NCBI GenBank assembly: GCA_003132505.1
Contig: PKXY01000017.1
Location: 5,972-45,054 of the forward strand
From: Solirubrobacterales bacterium
Lineage (GTDB): Bacteria; Actinomycetota; Thermoleophilia; Solirubrobacterales; Solirubrobacteraceae
Direction of reading: 5' to 3'
Length of the DNA: 39,083 nt
Made by a program: the position numbers and the translations under genes. This document shows positions 7,183-15,400 of this stretch, one piece after another; the first letter of the stretch is position 1, and every line of letters begins with the position of its first letter. Under the pieces are notes generated by a model. It searched no databases. It worked only from the letters and a program-made list of their open reading frames with translations, and had not been told where the DNA came from.

Positions 7183-7563
7183 CTACGGAACGTCCTCAAA
7201 CAGGTCCTGGCGCACCGTGTGCCCTTCGCGCACGGTGACCGACGCGGAGCGCAGGCGGATACCGTCGCCGCGCTGAGCGCCCAGTGTGTAGGTGCCCGGT
7301 GCGACGTGCAGCACGAACAGCTTGCCGGCACCGCGCACGGTCTGGCTGGCAACGATTGTGCCGCCTCGCGAGCGCAGCGTCACGGTCCCGCCGTCGGGTC
7401 CCTGCGGCTCCTGGCGACAGTCCGGGATAAACGGGCCGCCTTGCACGTAGAGCCCGACGACGACCTCCGTGGGACCGCGCGTCACGTACGGCTCGCGTGG
7501 CGCCACCGCGATCGACGGCTTGGGGCACGGCCGGTGTTGCGTGAGCGCGACCGCTGCAAACAT
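7183..7563 (-). CDS. Hypothetical protein, beta-rich, unknown function
   Basis: This 126-residue product has no recognisable catalytic motif. From about residue 57 it reads as alternating beta strands (TVTLRSRGGTIVASQ, LFVLHVAPGTYTLGAQ, RLRSASVTVREGHTV), like small Ig-like or carboxypeptidase-regulatory-like folds. Two cysteines (Cys13, Cys50) could form a disulfide. The N-terminus (MFAAVALTQHRPCPKP) is too short for a standard signal peptide. The start is constrained by an in-frame TAG just upstream and supported by TAGTCT ending six bases before the ATG. It lies 33 bases after the acetyltransferase and 45 bases before ispH, within a leftward run. Being real but unrecognised is more likely than being spurious. 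Confidence 0.55.
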   Translation of the reverse strand: MFAAVALTQHRPCPKPSIAVAPREPYVTRGPTEVVVGLYVQGGPFIPDCRQEPQGPDGGTVTLRSRGGTIVASQTVRGAGKLFVLHVAPGTYTLGAQRGDGIRLRSASVTVREGHTVRQDLFEDVP

Positions 7564-7569
7564 CGCCTG

Positions 7570-7575
7570 AGACTA
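7570..7575 (-). promoter_or_regulatory. -10-like hexamer six bases before the 7563 start
   Basis: Minus-strand TAGTCT fits TANNNT and is followed by six bases and then ATG. This matches the leaderless spacing seen at several genes in the window. No clear -35 is present. Confidence 0.35.
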
Positions 7576-7596
7576 CGGAGCGGCCTGCACCGACCG

Positions 7597-8226
7597 CTAC
7601 CCCGCCGAGCGCGGGCCGCAGACGAACGCAGCCGGAGCCTCCCCCATCAGCTCGACCGCGACGGCGGCCATCGCCGAGCCCACCCACTCCGCGCGCAGCA
7701 GCGAATAGGAGACGAGGTCGTGGGGCCTGTCGTAGTGGCGCTGGAAGGAGCGCAGGACGCCCTCGTTGGTGAAACCGAGGCGCTCGAACGCGCGCTGGGA
7801 GCGGTGGTTCTCGACATCGACCCAGGCCCCGAGCCGCTCCATGCGCAGCGGCTCGAAGGCAATCCTGGCGAGCAGCGCCTCCGCCTCATCTCCGACTCCC
7901 GAGCCCCAGAACTCACGGCCCAGCCAGATGCCGATCACGCCGCGCCGGTCGCGCAGCGAGACCTCGAGCAGCGAGATGATCCCGATCGGGCGGTCGGCGG
8001 GGTCGGCGATCGCGAACTCGAGCGCGAGGCCGTCAAGCCGGTTGCGCGACAGCGACGCGATCCACTCGGCGGCCTCGGACTGCTTCTCGTAAGGCCCCCA
8101 GGAGAACGGCTGCGTGACCTCCGGATCGCTCGCCAGCTCGAACAGGCGCGGGGCGTCGGCAGCGCGCGGGTAGCGCAGCGTCAGCAGCGGGCCGTTGGCC
8201 GTCAGATCCTGGGCAGGCTCTGACAT
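7597..8226 (-). CDS. GNAT-family N-acetyltransferase (RimJ/RimL type)
   Basis: The 209-residue product is a GCN5-related acetyltransferase. It opens with the RimJ/RimL-like pattern LTLRYPRAADAPRLFELASDPEV. The core strand is FAIADPADRPIGIISLLEV. The acetyl-CoA pyrophosphate loop is in IWLGREFWGSGVGDEAEALL, and LGAWVDVENHRSQRAFERLGF is the usual motif B with the conserved N-x-x-S-x-x-x-x-E-K/R-L-G-F. The target (ribosomal protein, antibiotic or small amine) cannot be told. The frame is open to 8646 but that extension would cover the sufT-like gene in another frame. ATG 8226, 14 bases after the sufT-like stop, is the sensible start. Confidence 0.87.
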   Translation of the reverse strand: MSEPAQDLTANGPLLTLRYPRAADAPRLFELASDPEVTQPFSWGPYEKQSEAAEWIASLSRNRLDGLALEFAIADPADRPIGIISLLEVSLRDRRGVIGIWLGREFWGSGVGDEAEALLARIAFEPLRMERLGAWVDVENHRSQRAFERLGFTNEGVLRSFQRHYDRPHDLVSYSLLRAEWVGSAMAAVAVELMGEAPAAFVCGPRSAG

Positions 8227-8240
8227 TCCGCGGGCGACGG

Positions 8241-8537
8241 TCAGTAACCGAGCGCGAACTTCGCGTCTTCGCTCATGAGCTCCGGCGTCCACGGCGGCGT
8301 GAACACCATCGCCGAGTCGACCGACTCGACGCCATCGAGCTCTGACACGAACTCCTCGATCTGCTCGCTCACCTGTGGTCCGATCGGGCAGCCTGGCGAG
8401 GTCAGCGTGAACGTCACATGAACGTTCGAGCCATCGACGTCGATCCCGTAGATCAAGCCGAGCTCGACGAAGTCGAGTCCGAGCTCGGGATCGATCACGT
8501 TGGCGAGCGCCTCTTCGACATCTTCCACGGTTGGCAT
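8241..8537 (-). CDS. sufT: MIP18/DUF59 family iron-sulfur assembly protein (SufT/PaaD-like)
   Basis: This 98-residue single DUF59 domain shows VIDPELGLDFVELGLIYGI at the N-terminus and the conserved cysteine segment LTSPGCPIGPQV, ending VFTPPWTPELMSEDAKFALGY. Such proteins assist maturation of iron-sulfur proteins. IspH, an iron-sulfur enzyme, lies three genes downstream in the same direction, and glutamate synthase in this window also needs clusters. The ATG at 8537 has no Shine-Dalgarno sequence, but TAGAAT ends exactly six bases before it, so a leaderless transcript is likely. The gene is divergent from the hypothetical gene at 8596. The SufT name is by family; PaaD-like specificity cannot be excluded. 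Confidence 0.88.
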   Translation of the reverse strand: MPTVEDVEEALANVIDPELGLDFVELGLIYGIDVDGSNVHVTFTLTSPGCPIGPQVSEQIEEFVSELDGVESVDSAMVFTPPWTPELMSEDAKFALGY

Positions 8538-8543
8538 GCCTCG

Positions 8544-8549
8544 ATTCTA
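8544..8549 (-). promoter_or_regulatory. -10 element of the sufT-like gene, leaderless arrangement
   Basis: Minus-strand TAGAAT (five of six consensus bases) ends six bases upstream of the ATG at 8537. The -35 position (CCTGCC) is not consensus. Confidence 0.5.
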
Positions 8550-8583
8550 GTCCCCCGCCCGCTGCGGGCAGGCGGCGTGGCAT

Positions 8584-8589
8584 TACGCT
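8584..8589 (+). promoter_or_regulatory. -10-like hexamer of the divergent hypothetical gene
   Basis: TACGCT is followed by six bases and ATG 8596, the same leaderless spacing. With the sufT-like promoter it occupies a 58 bp divergent region. No -35 is visible. Confidence 0.38.
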
Positions 8590-8595
8590 GCCTGC

Positions 8596-9309
8596 ATGAG
8601 CGAGCAGCTGAGCTTCAGCTTCAGCGATCCGGACGCGGGGCTGCACTGCTTCGGTCGCAGCGGCGAGAGCGCTCTCCTCCTGAGCTCGAGCGGGGCAAGC
8701 ACGTGCGGGCCGGTCGAGGTCGTGCGTGCGGGCGAGCGCTTCGAGATCGCCCTCCCCAGCAGCGGCGAGACACTACTCGAGCCGCTGGGGCCGGCGATCG
8801 CGTTTCCCGAGCACCGGCGAACCGCCTGGCTGTGCCGAGCGCGCGGCAAGGCGGCGGACGACCGCGAACTCGACGGTTTCGGTTGCGTGTGGCTCGGCGA
8901 GCACGGACTTGGCGGGCTCGCGCGGCGGCGCAGCATCTGGATCTGCTTCGGCGAAAGCCTCGCCGTCGCGCTGCTCGCAGAGCGGACCTCGGGCAATCCG
9001 GGGCACGACGAGCCGGTCGCGGCCTTCGTGGCCCGTGGAGCGCCGCTCGAAGCGAGCCCGCTCGTGGAACCGCTGCTTTCCAGCACGTATCGTGCCGACG
9101 GTCAGCTACTGCGCGCGGGACTCGAGCTCTGGGAAGGAGAGGACGCCGAGACGCGCGAGCGCGCACGCGCGCTCCGCGTCGGCGGTGAGACGGTCGCCGC
9201 GGGCGAGCTGGCACAGGACGGAGTCGCAGCCGGCGTCGCGTTCCTGGTCTGGCACCACGACGGGCTCCACGGCGGCGGGGCTTACCTCAGTGAAACGGCC
9301 GCCAGCTAG
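8596..9309 (+). CDS. Hypothetical protein of unknown function
   Basis: The 237-residue product has no signal peptide, membrane helix or catalytic motif that I recognise. The sequence has many short strands and conserved-looking aromatic segments: LHCFGRSG, FGCVWLGEHGLGG, SIWICFGES and FLVWHHDGLHGGGAYLSE. This suggests an all-beta or mixed fold, perhaps with two similar halves. It is acidic in the second half (GLELWEGEDAETRE). It starts at ATG 8596 with a -10-like hexamer six bases upstream and no Shine-Dalgarno sequence. It converges on the 9317-9775 gene, with the two stops seven bases apart. Long open length and its own promoter support it as real; no function can be assigned. Confidence 0.7.
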   Translation: MSEQLSFSFSDPDAGLHCFGRSGESALLLSSSGASTCGPVEVVRAGERFEIALPSSGETLLEPLGPAIAFPEHRRTAWLCRARGKAADDRELDGFGCVWLGEHGLGGLARRRSIWICFGESLAVALLAERTSGNPGHDEPVAAFVARGAPLEASPLVEPLLSSTYRADGQLLRAGLELWEGEDAETRERARALRVGGETVAAGELAQDGVAAGVAFLVWHHDGLHGGGAYLSETAAS

Positions 9310-9316
9310 CGGCGCG

Positions 9317-9775
9317 TCAGTTCGGGCTGCCGAGACGATCCCACATGTAGAGCTCGACGCATTCGTTCGCCAGTTCGCCGGCGCGCATGCGTGAGAGGCG
9401 TGGCAGGATCTCCTCGAGCGCGTGCTCCTCGGCGCGGCCGGCATCGAATGCCTCCTCGCTCCCGAGGCCAGCCGCGACCTTGAGGGCTTCGCGGCGGTGC
9501 TCCCCGAGCGATGGATAGATCGATACGAGAAAGTCGGTGTTGGCGATCGGCTGGCCGACGGTCTCGAGCGAAGCGTGCCAGGCGGCCAGCATCGAGAGGT
9601 CCTCGTCATCCAGCTCCGACACAGCCCGCGTGTAATGCGTTACCAGCTCGCGCTCGGGGATCTCATCGACCCACGCGTGGTAGACCTCGCCGACAAGCTG
9701 TCGGCGAGCCTCACGGCCGACCGACTCGGCGATCACGCGAATCGCATCGTGCGGCTCGATGAAGCACAGCGGCAT
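9317..9775 (-). CDS. Hypothetical alpha-helical protein
   Basis: This 152-residue, acidic, mostly helical product has no family motif that I recognise and no signal or membrane segment. Notable stretches are FIEPHDAIRVIAESVGREA near the N-terminus, DEDLSMLAAWHASLETVGQP in the middle and RAGELANECVELYMWDRLG at the end. The start ATG 9775 has a GGGAG sequence seven bases upstream, an acceptable ribosome-binding site. It lies downstream of the glycosidase-like gene in the same direction, with a hairpin between them (9817-9847), and converges on the 8596-9309 gene. Composition and codon pattern match the surroundings. Confidence 0.68.
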   Translation of the reverse strand: MPLCFIEPHDAIRVIAESVGREARRQLVGEVYHAWVDEIPERELVTHYTRAVSELDDEDLSMLAAWHASLETVGQPIANTDFLVSIYPSLGEHRREALKVAAGLGSEEAFDAGRAEEHALEEILPRLSRMRAGELANECVELYMWDRLGSPN

Positions 9776-9816
9776 GCCCGGACTCCCGGCGGCTTGACTG
9801 GAACAGTGCGAAGGTT

Positions 9817-9847
9817 AGGCGCCCCGGTGGACGGCACCGTGGGGCCT
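9817..9847 (-). terminator. Hairpin after the glycosidase-like gene
   Basis: On the minus strand AGGCCCCACGGTG, a five-base loop and CACCGGGGCGCCT form an imperfect stem beginning 17 bases after the stop at 9865. No U-tract follows, as is common in high-GC actinobacteria, so termination is only plausible. Confidence 0.4.
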
Positions 9848-9864
9848 TTCCACCGCGCCGCGGG

Positions 9865-10857
9865 TCAATTCTTGACCGGCTTGTACGGGCAGCTCTTCTT
9901 CCCGCGAAGGTGTTCGAAGACAACGCAATAGGCGGCCCGCGGCTTGCCGGCGGCGTTGGCCAGACCGGCATCGAAGCCGCCGTTCTTGCCGGCCGCGCCG
10001 TACCAGCTGTAGATGTAGAGGCGCCTGATCCGCGAGTTTGAGTCGGCGAGCGAGAACATGTACTTCGTCGCCTTCTCCTGTCGCTTCAGATTGAACTTGA
10101 AGCTCGGCTTGAATTCGGCCAGACCGCCCGTTTCGGTCAGCCAGACCTGCCCGGGGACGTCGGCGAGCATGGCCCGCGTGCCGCTGTCCTCGAAGCGATT
10201 GGTCTCGCTGTAGTTGTGCAGTCCCCAGATCTGTGGCATGTGCTTCTTGGTGACGTCGCGCTTGAACTGGTTGATGTAGGCGATCGTCGCCGCGGGGGAG
10301 GTCGAGTCGAGCACGTCGAGGCCGACGATCGTGCACTGCGGGCAGACCTTCTTGAGCGCGAGGTAGTACTGGGCTGACTGCTTCGGCGTCGGGCTGTCGT
10401 AGTTGTCGTTCCGCGCGCGCACGTTGCCCCGGTTCTCCTCGTTCCACGGTGTCAGGACCTTCACCTGGGGGAACATCGCAACGAAATCCTTCATGTCGGT
10501 CGTGTAGGTGGAGACGCTGGGCATCTTCTTCGGAGTCGCGTTGTTGTGGTAGAAGGCGATCAGCGGCTGGACGCCCGCGGCCTGGGCGGCCGTGAGCCAC
10601 GCCTGCAAGTAGGCGAGAGCGGTCGGATCGCTACCCGAGGCGACGTCGTAGGCCGTGAAGTAACGCGCGATCTTGACGCCGAGCCTCTGGTAAGCCGGGT
10701 TGGCGAACATCAGCGAGTTCTCATCGCCGATCCCGACGAGCCTGCCGGCCGCGCTGGTATGCGCGAGGGGGCTGCCATGGGTCGTGGAGCCGAGCGCCGT
10801 TCCGGCGGCAAGCGAGAGGGCTATGACGACAGCGAGCGGCGTGCGGGTTAGACGCAT
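9865..10857 (-). CDS. Exported glycoside hydrolase-like protein (TIM barrel, clan A style)
   Basis: The 330-residue product begins with a signal peptide: MRLTRTP, the hydrophobic run LAVVIALSLAAGTALG and a small-residue cleavage region. The mature part reads as a (beta/alpha)8 barrel: VKIARYFTAYD, VQPLIAFYHN, VLTPWNEENRGN, CTIVGLDVLDS, IWGLHNYSE and VWLTETGGLAEF. The two glutamates in WNEE and LTETGG sit where clan A glycosidases carry the acid/base and nucleophile, implying a retaining hydrolase acting outside the cell. I cannot name the GH family or substrate. ATG 10857 is preferred over the longer frame because AAGGAG (10865-10870) lies seven bases upstream and the signal peptide begins there. 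Confidence 0.75.
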   Translation of the reverse strand: MRLTRTPLAVVIALSLAAGTALGSTTHGSPLAHTSAAGRLVGIGDENSLMFANPAYQRLGVKIARYFTAYDVASGSDPTALAYLQAWLTAAQAAGVQPLIAFYHNNATPKKMPSVSTYTTDMKDFVAMFPQVKVLTPWNEENRGNVRARNDNYDSPTPKQSAQYYLALKKVCPQCTIVGLDVLDSTSPAATIAYINQFKRDVTKKHMPQIWGLHNYSETNRFEDSGTRAMLADVPGQVWLTETGGLAEFKPSFKFNLKRQEKATKYMFSLADSNSRIRRLYIYSWYGAAGKNGGFDAGLANAAGKPRAAYCVVFEHLRGKKSCPYKPVKN

Positions 10858-10940
10858 GAAACGGCTCCTTCCGAGCGTGCCAGTGTGAGGCCTAGACGCG
10901 GCGAACTCAACGACCGCGTTCATTGTTGCAACGCAGCCGC

Positions 10941-10967
10941 GCGCCACTTGTTGCGGAAGTGTGGCGC
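10941..10967 (-). terminator. Hairpin after gltD
   Basis: GCGCCAC (10941-10947) pairs with GTGGCGC (10961-10967), with ACTT/AAGT able to extend the stem inside. It begins four bases past the gltD stop. No U-tract follows on the minus strand. It separates gltBD from the glycosidase gene. Confidence 0.4.
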
Positions 10968-10971
10968 ATAC

Positions 10972-12417
10972 CTAGACCGGCAGCGCGGCGAGATGGCGCT
11001 GGACTGCCCGCGCACACTGACGACCCTCGTTGATCGCCCAGACGATCAACGATTGTCCACGCCGCGCGTCGCCACAGGCGAAGACGCCGTCCAGCGACGC
11101 AGCGTAGGCAGGGGCATGCACGTTGCCACGCGCATCGAGCTCAAGGCCCAGCTGCTCGGGGATCGCATGCTCGGGGTGCAGGAATCCCATCGCGAGCAGC
11201 ACGAGATCGGCCTGCAGCTCGCGCTCGGTGCCTGCGACGGTCGCGAACGGTGGCTCGCGCCCAGCGTCCGCGATGTGCATCGAGGCCACGCTGCCGGCGC
11301 CCGAGAAATGCGTCGTGACGACGGAGAAGTCGAGCTCACCGTGAGCGGTCTCGCGCGCCTCTTTCATCGCATAGGAAATGCGCAGTTTCGTCGGCCACAG
11401 CGGCCAGGGAGTGACCTCGTCCGGACGAAGCTGCGGCGGCTCGGGCACGATCTCGAGCTGTGTCACCGAGCTGGCGCGCTCGCGCACCGCGTTGCCGACG
11501 CAGTCCGCTCCCGTATCGCCGCCGCCGATCACGACGACGTGCTTGCCGGCTGCGCTGATGCCGGCCGCGGGCGGCGGGGCGAGCGCCGGCGCCGGACCGT
11601 ACTGCGCCGCAACCCAGCGGTTGCGCTCGTAGAGGTAGTCCATCGCAAAGTGGATCCCCTCGAGCTCGCGGCCGGGCACGTGGAGGTCGCGGGGAACCCG
11701 CGAGCCGACCGCGAGCACGAGCGCATCGAACTCGAGGCGCAGCTCGGCTGCGTCGACGTCCACGCCGACGTCCACACCAAGGCGAAGCTCCACCCCCTCG
11801 GCCAAGAGCTGCTCGACGCGCCGCTCGACGAGCGCCTTCTCGATCTTGAAGTCCGGTACGCCGAAGCGCACGAGCCCGCCGGGCGCCTCATCGCGTTCGA
11901 ACACGACGACCGAGTGACCGGCGCGGCGCAGTTGCTGCGCTGCGGCGAGGCCGGCGGGGCCCGAGCCGACGATCGCGATCCGGCGACCGGTCTCGACGGC
12001 CGGCCGTTGCGGCGTCACCCAGCCCTCGGCGAATGCGCGGTCGATGATCGCGTTCTCGATCTGCTTGATCGTCACCGCATCGCCCTCGCGGATCTCGAGC
12101 ACACAGGCCGGCTCGCACGGCGCGGGGCACAGCCGGCCGGTGAACTCCGGGAAGTTGTTGGTGCGATGGAGCGCCTCGATCGCCGGCTGCCAGCGATCAC
12201 GGTAGACGAGGTCGTTCCAGTCGGGGATCAGGTTGCCGAGCGGACAGCCGCTGTGACAGAACGGAACACCGCAGTCCATGCAACGCCCGCCCTGGTCGCG
12301 CAGCTCAGCCACCGGCCGCGTGAGCGTGAACTCACGGTAATCGTGCGCGCGCTCGGCAGGGTCCCGCTCCGGGACGCCCTCCCGAGCGACCCGCATGAAG
12401 CCTCCAAGCTCTCCCAT
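10972..12417 (-). CDS. gltD: Glutamate synthase (NADPH) small subunit
   Basis: The 481-residue product is the beta subunit of glutamate synthase. It oxidises NADPH and passes electrons through FAD and iron-sulfur clusters to the GltB subunit, which makes glutamate from 2-oxoglutarate and glutamine. The N-terminal domain has cluster cysteines in CMDCGVPFCHSGCPLGN and CPAPCEPACVLEI. An FAD site follows at IVGSGPAGLAAAQQL, and the NADPH site is VIGGGDTGADCVGNA. The C-terminus GVFACGDARRGQSLIVWAI is the second FAD-contact motif. Length is normal. ATG 12417 (MGELGGF, the usual opening) lies 46 bases after gltB, so the two form an operon. Confidence 0.96.
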   Translation of the reverse strand: MGELGGFMRVAREGVPERDPAERAHDYREFTLTRPVAELRDQGGRCMDCGVPFCHSGCPLGNLIPDWNDLVYRDRWQPAIEALHRTNNFPEFTGRLCPAPCEPACVLEIREGDAVTIKQIENAIIDRAFAEGWVTPQRPAVETGRRIAIVGSGPAGLAAAQQLRRAGHSVVVFERDEAPGGLVRFGVPDFKIEKALVERRVEQLLAEGVELRLGVDVGVDVDAAELRLEFDALVLAVGSRVPRDLHVPGRELEGIHFAMDYLYERNRWVAAQYGPAPALAPPPAAGISAAGKHVVVIGGGDTGADCVGNAVRERASSVTQLEIVPEPPQLRPDEVTPWPLWPTKLRISYAMKEARETAHGELDFSVVTTHFSGAGSVASMHIADAGREPPFATVAGTERELQADLVLLAMGFLHPEHAIPEQLGLELDARGNVHAPAYAASLDGVFACGDARRGQSLIVWAINEGRQCARAVQRHLAALPV

Positions 12418-12463
12418 CAGTGATCCGTCTCGGGCGGCTGGTTGTACGTTCCGCGAGCGGCCA

Positions 12464-15400
12464 CTAGCGCGCCTCGACGAGAACGCCGGCCTGCGCCGCC
12501 TGCTCGTTGAGGACGCGGCGATAGTCGTTCGGCATCACCTTGACGAAATGCTGCATGCTCGCGTCCCAGTCGGCGAGGATCCGCTCGGCGACAGCTGAGC
12601 CGGTCCGCGCGTGATGCTGGTCGATCAGCTCACGCAGCTCGATCTCGTCACCCTCGTCGATCGGCTCGAATCCGACCGTCGCCGTGTTGGCGCGACGCGT
12701 CGCGAAGTCGCCGATCTCATCGAGCACGTAGGCGACGCCGCCGCTCATGCCGGCGGCGAAGTTGCGACCGGTCGCCCCGAGCACGACGACGCGTCCGCCG
12801 GTCATGTACTCACAGCCGTGATCGCCGACGCCCTCGACCACGGCACAGGCCCCGGAGTTGCGGACAGCGAAGCGCTCGCCGGCCAGCCCGCGGAAGAACG
12901 CCTGACCGCTGGTCGCGCCGTAGAGGACGGTGTTGCCGACGATCACGTTGTTCTCAGCGACGTAGGCAGCCGTCGCCGGCGGACGGACGACCACGGTGCC
13001 GCCCGACAACCCCTTGCCGGTGTAGTCGTTGGCCTCGCCGTCGAGCGTGAAGCTGACGCCGGGCGCGAGCCAGGCGCCAAAGCTCTGTCCGGCCGAGCCC
13101 CGGAAGCGGACGCTGATCGAGCCCTCCTCGAGCCCCGCCGCGCCGTGTCGCCTCGCGATCGCGCTCGAGAGCAATCCTCCGACACAGCGGTTGACGTTGA
13201 GCACCGGTCGAGCGAGGCTGATACGCCCGCCGTGCTCGATCACCTCATGGGCGTCCTTGATCAGCCCCCAGTCGAGCGCGTCGTCGAGCACCGGCGCCTG
13301 AGCGCAGATCCGCCGCAGTGGCGTGCCCGGCGGCATCTGCGGCACCGCAAGCAGCGCCGTGAGGTCGATGCCCCGCACCTTCCAATGCTCGATCGCCCGC
13401 GACGGCTCGAGGAGGTCGGCGCGGCCGACGAGATCGGCCATGCTGCGGAGCCCGAGGCTCGCGAGGATCTCGCGCACCTCCTCGGCCACGAAGTGGAAGA
13501 AGTTGATCACGTGCTCCGGCGTCCCGGCGAAGCGCTTTCGCAGCTCGGGGTCCTGCGTCGCGATCCCGACCGGGCAGGTGTTCAGGTGGCAGGCGCGCAT
13601 CATGATGCAGCCGGTCGCGATCAGCGGCGCAGTCGAGAACCCCATCTCGTCGGCTCCGAGCATCGCCGCGATCGCCACGTCACGGCCGGTCTTCAGCTGG
13701 CCGTCGGTCTGGACGTAGATTCGTGACCGCAGGTCGTTGCGCAGCAGCGTCTGCTGCGTCTCGGCAAGACCGATCTCCCACGGGATACCACTCGAGAAGA
13801 TCGACGAGAGCGGAGAGGCGCCGGTGCCGCCGTCGTGGCCGGAGATCAGCACGTGGTCGGCGTTGGCCTTGGCGACGCCCGCAGCGACTGTGCCTACCCC
13901 GACCTCGGCGACGAGCTTGACCGAGATCCGCGCGCTGTCGTTGGCGCAGCGCAGATCGTAGATCAGCTGCTTGAGGTCCTCGATCGAGTAGATGTCGTGG
14001 TGCGGCGGCGGCGATATCAGGCCGACGCCGGGCGTCGAATGGCGGATCCGGCCGATGTACTCGTCGACCTTGATCCCGGGAAGCTGGCCGCCTTCGCCAG
14101 GCTTTGCGCCCTGGGCCATCTTGATCTGGAGCTCGTCGGCATTGACGAGGTATTCGATCGTCACGCCGAAGCGCCCCGACGCGACCTGCTTGATCTTCGA
14201 GCGGCGGTTGTCGGTGAAGCGCTCGGGATCCTCGCCACCCTCGCCAGTGTTCGACTTGCCGCCGATCTCGTTCATCGCAATCGCCAGGTTCTCGTGCGCT
14301 TCGCGCGACAGGGAGCCGAGGCTCATCGCACCGGTTGCAAAGCGCTTGACGATCTCGGTCCACGGCTCGACCTCTTCGATCGGAACCGGCCGCTGGTCGC
14401 TGCGAATCTCGAGCAGGCCGCGCAGCGTCGCACGGCGCGTCGCGTCCTCATTGACGAGGCGCGCGTACTCGGCGTAGCTCTCCTCACCGCCGTGGCGGAC
14501 CGATTGCTGAAGCAGCGCGATCGTGTCCGGATTCCACATGTGGCGCTCGCCGTCGCGCCGCCACGCGTACCGGCCACCGACCGGGAGCGGGCTCAGCCCG
14601 ACGGCGACCGGGTAGGCGCGCGCGTGACGGGCCAGCGCCTCACGCGCGAGCACGCCGAGGCCGACGCCGCCGATCCGTGATGCCGTGCCGGTGAAGTAGC
14701 GCTCGATCACCGTCCGACTGAGACCGACGGCCTCAAAGATCTGCGCGCCGCAGTAGGACTGGACGGTTGAGATGCCCATCTTCGAGATCGTCTTCAGCAG
14801 GCTCTTGCCGATCGATTTGCGCACGAGATCCTCGGCCTCGTCGCGGTCGATCCGCCCGCCGTGCGGATGGCTGACCCAGCCCTCGTCGACGAGCTCGCCA
14901 ACCGTCTCGAACATCACGTAGGGGTTGACGACGCTGGCGCCGTAGCCGATCAGGGTCGCAATGTGGTGGACCTCCCGTGGCTCGCCGGACTCGATCACGA
15001 GCCCGGTGCGCAGCCGCGTGCCTTCCCGGACCAGGTGGTGGTGCACGGCCGCGACGGCGAGCAGCGACGGGATCGGAGCACGCTCGCGCCCGACGGCACG
15101 GTCGGACAGGATGAGGATGTTGATGTTCTCGGCGATCGCGGCTTGCGCTTCCTCGCAGACCCGCTGCAGCGCGGCCTCCATCGCGTCAGCGCCCTCGGCC
15201 ACCGGCCAGGTGATGTCGACGGTGCGGGCGTGGAAGACGTCGTGGGAGACCGTGCGCAGCGCCTCGAGCTCGCGGTTTCGCAGGATCGGCTGGTCGAGCG
15301 TCATCTGGTGGGCATGCTCCGGAGTCTCGGAGAGCAGGTTGCGCTCGGCGCCGAGCCCGGCCGAGATGCTCATCACGATGCTCTCGCGGATCGGATCGAT

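Noticed and set aside
8227..8646. N-terminal extension of the acetyltransferase frame up to 8646
   Set aside because: It overlaps the entire sufT-like gene in another frame and encodes Arg-rich sequence unlike acetyltransferases.
10885..12423. Long plus-strand open frame of 512 codons
   Set aside because: It is antisense to gltD, whose cofactor motifs are all present; long antisense frames are common at this GC content.
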